This document shows positions 56,265 through 64,000 of a DNA stretch of 64,000 bases, in pieces. The notes below the pieces were generated by a model, which saw only the letters and a program-made list of their open reading frames with translations, was not told the origin of the DNA and did no database searches. Location of the stretch: the NCBI GenBank assembly GCA_035771175.1, contig CM069606.1, positions 32,360,316 through 32,424,315 on the forward strand, written 5' to 3'. Source of the stretch: Paratinospora sagittata (lineage: Eukaryota; Streptophyta; Magnoliopsida; Ranunculales; Menispermaceae). Both the position numbers and the translations under genes were made by a program. The stretch's first letter is position 1; every line of letters begins with the position of its first letter.

Positions 56265-57950
56265 AAGGAGTTATGATTTGGAGGAGGCAGTAGCTGGCAT
56301 CTTCTGCACCAGAGGTTCCAAAGCTCTTTTACCCTTTCATAGTCCCCAAACATTTGCTCAATTGTTTCCTCATCCTTCCTGCATAGGCAACACCATGATG
56401 AAGATAGCATAGTATTAGGAAATTTCCTTAGTAAGATATTGGCACAATTTAACCCATAAAGGGGACACGTGCACTCCAGATGAATTTGGCTTGAGGAAAG
56501 TGTGGGGGATTGTTAAGAGAGGAGATGGATTTAAACAGGGATTTAGATGAGAATTCCCCAGATGTTTCCCCAATCCAGCAGATTTTGAACTCGGAATTCT
56601 GAAGATGGCAGGAGTCCAGACATTGGATAAGAAGAGGAACTTCCTCTAATGAACTGTTGGGTAGGTTCCTTGTCAAGTGAAGGTCCCAATTCTGCTCTTG
56701 ATGAGCCTTGCCCACAAGGCATCCTTTTCTTTAGTGAAACGCCATAGCCACTTCCTTGCTAATGCCCTATTCCTGTTCAATAGGTCCCCAATACCCAAGC
56801 CACCATGCTCCAAATCTTTCTTGACTTTCTCCCATTTTACTAGGTGAGAGCCAGTCACTTTGTCTTCATTTTTCCACAGGAAATTCCGCATCATTTTCTC
56901 AATGGAGTAAGTAACTGCTTTCGACATTTTGAATGTTGACATAAAGTATGTAGGTATTCAAGGAAAGATTTCAGCAAAGCCACTCTTCCTCCTTTTGAAA
57001 GGAAGCTTCTCTTCCAACCCTCTTGAGATGGAGGAAATTAGGGAAGTTGTTTTCAGTAGTGATGGAGAAAAGGCCCTGGGGCCTGATGGATTCATAATGC
57101 TCTTCTACCAAAGGAACTGGGAGATTCTCAAAGAGGACATTCTAAAAGTGATGGAAGAATTTTACTATGATGGTGTTGTCAACAAAAACACCAATGAGAC
57201 CTACATAAGCCTCATACAAGATTATTGGAAAAACATTGGTAAAACACAAATGACCTTTGTGAAGGATAGGTAGATCATTGATGCTATCCTAAGTGCAAAT
57301 GAAGTTGTGGATGATTGGAGAATGTCCAAAAAACAGGGACTTCTGTTGAAAGTAGATTTTGCAAAGGCGTATGATTCAGTTAAATGGAAGTTCCTTGATT
57401 TTGTTATGGAAAAGAAGGGTTTTGGCTGTGGGTGGCATAGATGGATTTGGGGGTGTCTCTCTTCTGTCACTTTCTCAATATTCATCAATGGGAGGCAGAG
57501 GGGTGAAATTGAGGGGACAAGAGGGTTATGGCAAGGAGACCCATTGTCACCATTTTTATATACCCTGGTGGTAGATGTGTAAGATGGCATTACTACCAAG
57601 GCTAAGGAAAAAGGTGTTATGGAGGGCTTTACTGTGGGAAGGGAGGGTACACATGTCTCCCACATACAATATGGAGATGATTGCCTTTTCTTTGTCAAGA
57701 ATGATGCAACAACTTAAGGAATACAATCGAGATCATTAAAAGTTTCTACTTCATATATGGACTTAGAGTTAATTTCTCTAAGTGTTAGTTAGCTGGGACT
57801 AACATCCCAGAGGAGGAGATAACAACATGGTTGAAGGGATTGGTGTTTCAGTAGGATTTTGGCCTTTGAAATACTTGGGTGTGCCCCTTGGTGGGAACCT
57901 CCTAAACCTGTCTTTTTGGAACCTGTTATTCAAACAATTAATGCACTGAA
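56265..57950 (-). pseudogene. LINE with inverted 5' part (twin-priming structure)
   Basis: From 56950 leftward the minus strand encodes the RT C-terminal half: YFMSTFKMSKAVTYSIEKMM, GGLGIGDLLNRNRALARKWL, and a zinc region WCCLCRKDEETIEQMF. From about 56950 rightward the plus strand encodes the N-terminal RT half: EIREVVFSSDGEKALGPDGF, LLLKVDFAKAYDSVKWKFL, LWQGDPLSPFLYTLVVDV and the catalytic QYGDDCLFF, then YLGVPLGGN. The two halves meet head to head, so no full protein can be made. Stops and shifts are also present, for example the TAG at 57271. Confidence 0.88.
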
Positions 57951-58935
57951 ACAAGAAATTCTTAGTTTATATCCAATTGCAATAAAAATAAATCACAGAC
58001 AATGTGAGGATGCCAAGAGGCTATCACATTGCATATAACCTGTATTATTTGTGGTCAACCAAAAGGCTTCATTATCCTAGCTAAATAAAATGCCTTTAAA
58101 GTGCCAAAATCATCATGATATTGCACTCTTTTCAGCCATTTGTTCCTCTTTATCTAATGAGCATTCGGCATTTTTTTTTTGGGAAATATAAAGAATTATC
58201 AATGGCTGGACTTGAGAGTAAAAGGAAATAAAAAATAGAGTATTACGATATCATTTGACTGTGGAACTAAACCTTCTCTCAAACTATGAGCACATTCTTT
58301 TCTTTGGAAGGTTTCCCTTGTATATAACCATATAGTACTATAAAAAGAAGTGAACCTTCATTCTCTGTGGTCCATTGTTTATTTGATTCCTTATTGATAG
58401 ACAAATTGAACCATGTATGCTATTTCCCATCTATTTTGATTCAACTTGCACTTAATAAGGAGTTAAGGACAATCAAATTCAGCCTTTATTCATGCAAAAA
58501 CTATTTTAAAAATCCTTGTGAGGCTTATGCCTCGAGGCCATCAAAAACTACCTTAAGGCTCTAGCCTCAATGGCACCCTATGTGCTTATATCTGAATGCT
58601 ATGTGAGGAATAAGCCTCACATTTCTATATTCATACCTAGATATTTCTCAAGTCCATTTCTGTGTTTTCTATTCTAATTTTTTAGAGCTTTGATTGTGGA
58701 GGGATTGATTCACTGAAGTGAAGCTACTGTTGGGAGGATTCAAGAGATGTGAAGCCAATCTTTTGGTGTCAGCTTGTGGATATTTTCTTCTTGAAGCAAT
58801 TTGTTTGCTTAATTTTCTTTGAGAGAGAATAGATGTTGCAGCCTCCTTTTCCTAGACCTTTTGAATTGATTCTTTGTATTCCTCAAAATGGATTTACCTG
58901 TTATCATACCTGAAAATGGGCTTACAATGCTTTTT
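57951..58935. other. Intron 10, middle: nothing recognised
   Basis: No clear protein similarity. A small palindromic patch GAGGCTTATGCCTCGAGGCC lies near 58520. Confidence 0.45.
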
Positions 58936-58959
58936 TTTTGGGATACAAGGGAAAGAAGG

Positions 58960-60800
58960 AAGGCTAGGTGATCTTAGCTTCCAAAAACTCATTAGTGACC
59001 AGGATTGCACGTGTATGTCTTCCTTGAAAAAAAGCCGTTTGGTACTCTGCCATGGTATGGTAGATAATACTTCTCAATCTCGTTGCTAGCACCTTGGAGA
59101 TAATCTTATAAAGACTTGTTATCATACTAATGGGGCAATAATCTGTCACCTTTCTGGAGCACACTTTCTTGGATAAGACGCAAATGTAGGTCTCATTGGT
59201 ACAATTGTTAACGACCTTGCTGTGGAAAAAAACCTCATCCAACATCTTTAGAAGGTCTTCCTTTAGAATTTCTCAAAATTTCTAAAAGAAGGCCAAAGTA
59301 AAGTCGTCTGGCCTGGAGACTTTAAACCGCTACAAGAGAACATTGCGGATTATCACTTCATGATTCTGATAAATAGAGAGGAATCTGAGGTAGTTTCTTT
59401 GTTGGAAACTTTAAATGGAGTGACTCTTTCTAGTAGCAAAGATAGGTGCATTTGGTCTTTTGGAAACTTCGGGTTCCTTCACCACTAGGTCTTTTTTTCC
59501 TTGTTTTCCCATAATATCATATAGAAAGCTTTTGTGCCATGCAAAGTTAAGGTTTTAAGGTGGCTTATTATGCATGGGAAGATTAACACTGTACTACTAT
59601 AGTTTGTAGATATGCTTCAAAAGAGACTTCCTCACATGTATATCTCGACCTCATTAGTGTGGTGCACTGTATTGTCAAGGCAATGCATAGGTAACGACTA
59701 GTCCGTTGCCTAAGGCATTTGTAGCTCAATCGCTTGGGCCATACTTAAGACAGGAAAGGGGTTCTTTGAATTTAAGGGGGTCAAGGTAAATACAAAGAGC
59801 ATAAAGATATTTTTTCTTCATATTGTTAATTGTGTGATCGCATAGTTTTAGCATTGGCATAATTTTTAATTCTAGTGTTATATTTTTTTTTTCATCATGC
59901 AAGTTATATTTTTTTTCCTACTTTCTAGTTCTAATTTTCTATTTTACTATTGTTATGGTGCTACTAATATATATATATATATATATTTTTTTTTTTTAGA
60001 AGTGTTTCATCGAACACGGCTCTTTAAAATTTTACATTTTAATTGTACGAGAACTTGTCTTACTTTTTAATATGTTTTTCTACTTTTAATTTGTGGACAT
60101 GAGATTAAAGAGTGTAAAACATAGTTAAATCTTTTATTACACATGATTTGAGTTCCATATTGGTAATGTGCCTTGGATGATCCACATCTCCGGGTCAGGC
60201 GCCAATGAGCACTATTCAATGGTTACACACACACACACACATGCACACACACATACACTAAAACTACACATATAGACACATAGTAAAACTAGCTAGGCAC
60301 CACCTTGTGTAGATAGCGTAATCGCCTAAACATTGCTTTGGCATCTTGAAAACATTGGTGGTGCAAGGAAGAAGGGGAATCAACTCTCTGCATATTTTCC
60401 CTTTTGTTTTTCGTGAAGGGAAGTGTTGGGAAGATAGAATGTCCTTTCATCCTTTCTGTTTGATCGTTCCCTAAGCAGTAGTGACTTTTCTCTTTTTTGA
60501 ACGATGGCAGCTTCTCCTAGTGGTCATGATTTGGTTCGCAGTTATTTGAAGTATTTAGCAAGAATAGAATTTTGGAATTTTTTTGTGCGGAGTTTAAAGA
60601 TGAACTTTTGTTGAGGGATAATTCCTTAGTTTTGGTTTCTCATTGGGTGGTAGCTTGTAATCTTTCTAACAGGTTAGCTTTAGTGATTGGTTAGGGTTTG
60701 AGGGAACACAGTAAATTACCTGGACGAACAACTTTAGGTGAATCCCTTGTCCACTTGAAGTTTGCCTCTTTTCTTCCTAGTTCTTTTCCTGTATAATAAT
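58960..60800 (+). pseudogene. LINE fragment with inverted 5' part, itself interrupted
   Basis: The minus strand from 59345 to 58964 encodes early RT ([60 protein letters not shown]). The plus strand from about 59385 encodes the RT tail (HGKINTVLL, DMLQKRLPHMYISTS). Similarity breaks near 59674, resumes near 60360 and ends with SHWVVACNLSN-like sequence and a 3' end near 60800. The head-to-head layout is again the twin-priming form. Frames are heavily decayed. Confidence 0.7.
59674..60359. mobile_element. Possible MITE inside the LINE fragment
   Basis: It separates two parts of the LINE zinc region. Ends CAAGGCAATGCATAGG and (complemented) CAAGATGCCAAAGCAATG are similar if a nine-base gap is allowed. 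It holds a short AT tract near 59962 and a (CA)n tract at about 60222-60257. No clean target duplication was found, so the class is open. Confidence 0.35.
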
Positions 60801-61049
60801 ATATTTTTCTCTTACTACTTTAGAATAAGAAAGAGATGTACTTACATCTTAAGTAATGTGATGGACATTAACATCTACCATCTTTCTGTGCAATTCTCTT
60901 TCTCTACCAGTTTCAGTGGCAGATGAACTTCTAGTAGCTGTAGTGCTGTTGTTATAAGAAGAAGAAGGAGATTGACTACTACTACTACTCCAAATCCATG
61001 GATAATGAGGCTAAGAAGCCCAAGAACTCTTTGAACCCGCATTAGAAAG

Positions 61050-61408
61050 TGTTGTGGAGAAGAGCAAAATCTGTGGGATTTATTTCCTTTAAGGTTTATT
61101 TCCTTTAAGGATTTATTTTCTTTAAGGAAAGATGATAATTCTGTGGGATTTATTTCCTTTAAGGTTTATTTCCTTTAAGGATTTATTTCCTTTAAGGAAA
61201 GATGATAATTTTAGTAGTCGTTTTATTTAGCAGTTACTAAAATTGTAATTATAGCTATATGTGTGCATAGCCCTGTATGTCTATATATATGGTGTCCCTC
61301 CATTAGAACATCATCAAGAATAAGAAAATATTTCCTCTCTTCTCCCGTGGACGTAGGCTTTGGAGCCGAACCACGTTACATCTTTGTGTTTTTTATTAGT
61401 ATTTAACA
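61050..61408 (+). repeat. Solo LTR, Ty1/copia type
   Basis: It begins TGTTGTGGAG and ends TATTTAACA, with an exact duplication GAAAG (61045-61049 and 61409-61413). CCGTGGACGTAGGC and GCCGAACCACGT near its 3' end are typical of plant copia LTRs. A TATATATGG lies near 61285. 359 bp, no coding capacity. Confidence 0.88.
61071..61210. repeat. Two-copy 70-bp tandem repeat inside the copia LTR
   Basis: CTGTGGGATTTATTTCC occurs at 61071 and 61141. Each unit itself holds three TTTATTT(C/T)CTTTAAGG words, so the LTR's upstream region is built of nested repeats, possibly enhancer-like. Confidence 0.8.
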
Positions 61409-61616
61409 GAAAGAACCCCAGAAACCAAAATCAATGGAACAACAAATAAAGCCAGAATAACTGATGAACTAGCACAACAAGAATCATCATAAACTTGCTT
61501 CTTCAACTTGCAAGAACCCTTCATTTTCTTCTCTTGAATGTGCTTTCTATTGTAGAAGAAGAAGGTGCTGTTTTATAACAGAGAAGCATTAAAATCCAAC
61601 TTAATTCAACTAGGCT

Positions 61617-64000
61617 CCTCTTTTCCTCTCTCGGCACTCCAGTTTTTTTTCTCCTGTTCTTTCTTTGTTTGGTCTCCCCTTCCTTCCTTTTCAAGCTCCC
61701 TTGCTTCTTACTTAGTTTTGGGTTTGTACTCCATCATTTTTCTCCTTGTTCCTTGCATCTGAGAAGTATGGGTGACTTCATAAACCTCAGATCATTGTCC
61801 ACAACTTTTAAGGTTGATAACAAAGAATTCCATGTCGACCATCTCTACAGAATGGCTGCTCAATCAGTTTGGCCCCGCGTCGAAGGCTGGTTCGAAGTCT
61901 ATTTTTAAGAAACAACTTAGGAATATGAGGTGATTTTTGTTGAATCTCTTGTCAATCGACGTGGAAGATTCCTTAAAGTCTTGAAAGTGGAAAACGACAA
62001 AACTTGGGCTATCTCCATCCCTGAAGATGCTTCAGGATGAGGGTGGACTGCTTTCGAGGAATGGTTTTATCATGCTAGTGGAACCAAAAGGGTTCCAACA
62101 GCTGGTAATAGTGCTGTTCTTAAAAAGGTTAATTGGCAGTTTGTTATTCTCATCTTCAGAACCAAATCCACACTATGATGGAGCGCTGTGGAGGAACATA
62201 TTGCCTTACTCCTTCATCAACAATTTCACCTTTGTTATATGGTGGATGATCGAGCCCGCTTTGGTGCAGCAACCATAACAAAAAGCGAACCGTGCTTTCC
62301 TCCATTCAGAACGACGACTTAAGAATAGTTGAATGACATTTTTGGAATAAACAGAGAGTTAGATGTTCCCATGAATGGGTTGGTTTTGATGGTCTCCCTT
62401 TTGAACAATGGCGACCGGAGACCTCAAGATGACTGGGGACCTTTGTGGTGGTCTGTCAAACGTTGCGGAAGATAGAAGCGATCTCTCGTTCTTAAGATTC
62501 ATGAAGGTTAAGGTGATAGGGTGGTTCTGATGGCTTTGTTCCAGACATCATTCAGGAATCAAATGCTTCAAGCTGGATAGTCGCCGGAAAGTTGCCGGCG
62601 TCAATGAAGGTACGTCGGAGGCGAGCTTGAGGAAGACGTCTCTTCTAGGTTTCCAAATCCATGCTAATTTCAATACTCGAGGTAAATCTGTGGCTGTGAT
62701 GGATCCAACTATCCAAGGCTCGCAGAGGTTGTGGCGGGACATGGTGCAGGGAGTTGGTTGTACGGGTCCAACTGTGGAATGACACGGGTTCCACGCTTTT
62801 GATGTGGGTGATTCTGGAAATCATCGTACGACCACGTTTTTGGGTGCCATTTCCTCTCGACTTGTGTTGTTGAATCAAATTGCGACTGGGCCGCAGCTGA
62901 TCCCAAATGAACCAGTCTCTAACGCCTTTAGGCCTATCAAGATCGTGGCAGTGGGAACGGGCCCATCTTCTTCCGATCCGGCCCTGCTTCGGGCCTTGTT
63001 TCCCAACATTGAGGTTGCTGTGTTGGCCTGTGTTTCCAAGCTCGTTACTGCTGGGGATATTATTGATGTGCCTCAAGCCCACGTCGGGTCTTTGAATCCT
63101 CAGGGTTCGCATCCCCACGCGATTATTGTGAACCACGTTGTTGACGAGCTGCCTCTCGATCTTCTCCAGATTCTAAACCTAGGGATGAGGCGAATGAAGT
63201 GCTTTCCCTTGTTTCGTCCTTTAGCCCCGTATTTGAAACCCAGGATTGTCTTCACAGCGGGTTCGAAGCTTGCAAAGAGGATGGCATGGATACGCTGTGC
63301 CTGGATAGGGAGGGTGGCACTTTTAATTGTGCCAAATCAACATCTCTTCCCCTATTTCACCCCAAGAAAGTTGGATTCCGTAGTGGTTTAATCTCTCACT
63401 CCCAGGATGATGGTGAAAGGCTTGTCTCTTGAAAAACAGTGTCGTAAAGGGGTTTTGGTGGGTTTGGCTAGTAATAGAGAAGACGATGGCGACGATGAGT
63501 GTGCTACGAGTAGACTGCTCACTCGACGATGCCTACGGAAGGAGCGAGGGAAACAAAACAAGGTGGCTACTGGCCAAGGAAGGGATGGTGCGAGGTGGGA
63601 AAGTCAGCAAGTTCTGTGGAGTAATTTTGTGTCTGATAGCAGTTCAGACAACGACATGTGCAGGGAAGAGGAAGGGGATTGTGACGAAGTGGACGAGATT
63701 GCGATTGGCGTCGACGACGATCATCTTTGTCAGCCGAGTTTTGGCTCCAAGGTACGTCCATTGCATTTTAATTTAGATGGTAATTTTGAGCTTTCCTCTA
63801 AAATCCCTCATGATCTGTGTAACTCTACTCTTGTGGATTGTCCTCCATATCATGATATTATTCATGCCATTGAACCCTCTTACCAGCTCCAAACCCCGTT
63901 TATGAACCTAACCCCTCATTACCCAAATCCTACTGTACTCGATCTATTCAACAGTGCGTCAGTGATAATTTTGAGGCATTACATACTGATTGTGCTCCCT
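61617..64000 (+). pseudogene. LINE 5' UTR and degenerate ORF1, running off the right edge
   Basis: A pyrimidine-rich leader precedes the ATG at 61768. The frame reads MGDFINLRSLSTTFKVDNKE, VWPRVEGWFEVYF, then with stops RGRFLKVLKVENDKTWAISI and GWTAFEEWFYH, the layout of plant L1 ORF1 (nucleic-acid-binding protein with a DUF4283-like start). Later parts are shifted. One frame is open from 62804 to 63391, then, after one TAA, from 63392 to the window end (203 codons, Ser/Asp/Glu-rich: FVSDSSSDNDMCREEEGD). ORF2 should lie beyond 64000. Whether the middle frame is the native one is uncertain. Confidence 0.6.

Larger units (their letters stand above)
60848..61523 (-). pseudogene. Small membrane-segment reading frame broken by a solo LTR; possible host gene fragment
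   Basis: The minus-strand ATG at 61521-61523 opens MKGSCKLKKQVYDDSCCA followed by a hydrophobic run (SSVILALFVVPLILVSGV), like a type II signal anchor behind a basic N-terminus. A solo LTR (61050-61408) cuts it. Across that insertion the same frame continues to a TAG, then onward as a Ser-rich stretch (SSSSSQSPSSSYNN) and HRKMVDVNVHHIT to a stop near 60857. A TTATAAAA at about 61571-61578 on the minus strand could be a TATA box. I do not recognise the family. It may be the first exon of a secretory-pathway enzyme gene or a captured piece. Confidence 0.35.

Noticed and set aside
61071..61210. Regular repeats considered as a CRISPR-like or iteron array
   Set aside because: There are only two 70-bp units, without unique spacers, inside a retrotransposon LTR of a plant.
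62645..63136. 163-codon minus-strand frame opposite the LINE ORF1 region
   Set aside because: Its composition (Arg/His/Pro-rich) is what the antisense of the plus-strand frame gives. No motif is seen.

Overview
This window is nuclear DNA from a flowering plant, most likely a eudicot with a repeat-rich genome. The evidence is AT-rich sequence, GT-AG introns, plant Ty3/gypsy lineages (Athila-like, Tekay/Del-like, Reina-like), a copia-type solo LTR, plant L1 LINEs, tRNA-derived SINEs and hAT/Mutator-type MITEs. Nothing bacterial or organellar is visible. I cannot name the species.

One host gene is clear. From 32676 to beyond the right edge, plus strand, lie ten coding exons (928 bp, 309 complete codons) of an M16 zinc metalloprotease of the insulin-degrading-enzyme type, in plants the peroxisomal PXM16/IDE1 family. 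A TATA box lies at 32416-32423. The exons carry the HxxEH site (H64, E67, H68) and the third zinc ligand E145. About two thirds of the expected protein lies past the window. Introns 2, 3, 6, 7 and 10 are swollen by transposons. Intron 7 alone is 11 kb.

Layout. 1-5046: a short plus-strand RNase H scrap, then a minus-strand Athila-like deletion derivative (Ath1) with an open gag and a protease but no RT or integrase. 5047-9218: the 3' end of a Tekay/Del-like element and its LTR (X1), with a 2.6-kb solo LTR (Z1) nested inside it. 9219-11694: primer-binding-like leader, an AT microsatellite and a decayed ORF. 11695-24738: an Athila-like element (Ath2, minus strand) with both LTRs, decayed gag-pol, a 1.8-kb foreign insert in integrase and an X-type solo LTR inside its 5' LTR. 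24739-32118: pieces of Tekay/Del-like elements (gag fragment, LTR Y, LTRs Z2 and Z3, integrase tail), ending about 300 bp upstream of the host TATA box.

32676-64000: the protease gene. Intron 2 holds a 1.26-kb LTR miniature element (A). Intron 3 holds a truncated Reina-like element, a SINE and a hAT MITE. Intron 6 holds a SINE and a 1.8-kb non-autonomous LTR element (B). Intron 7 holds a Reina-like element (Rei1) containing a LINE and a Mutator-type MITE, plus a second copy of the hAT MITE. Intron 10 holds several LINE fragments, two of them with inverted 5' parts, a 66-nt near-perfect hairpin, a copia-type solo LTR that breaks a small minus-strand reading frame, and a degenerate LINE ORF1 running off the right edge.

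I found no new multi-gene system. The most interesting points are the related miniature LTR elements and their possible Reina-like partner, the paired hAT MITEs flanking exons 4-7, a stop codon at the same gag/protease position in two diverged Athila-like elements, the LTR with PPT on one side and PBS on the other, the intronic hairpin, and the interrupted minus-strand reading frame.
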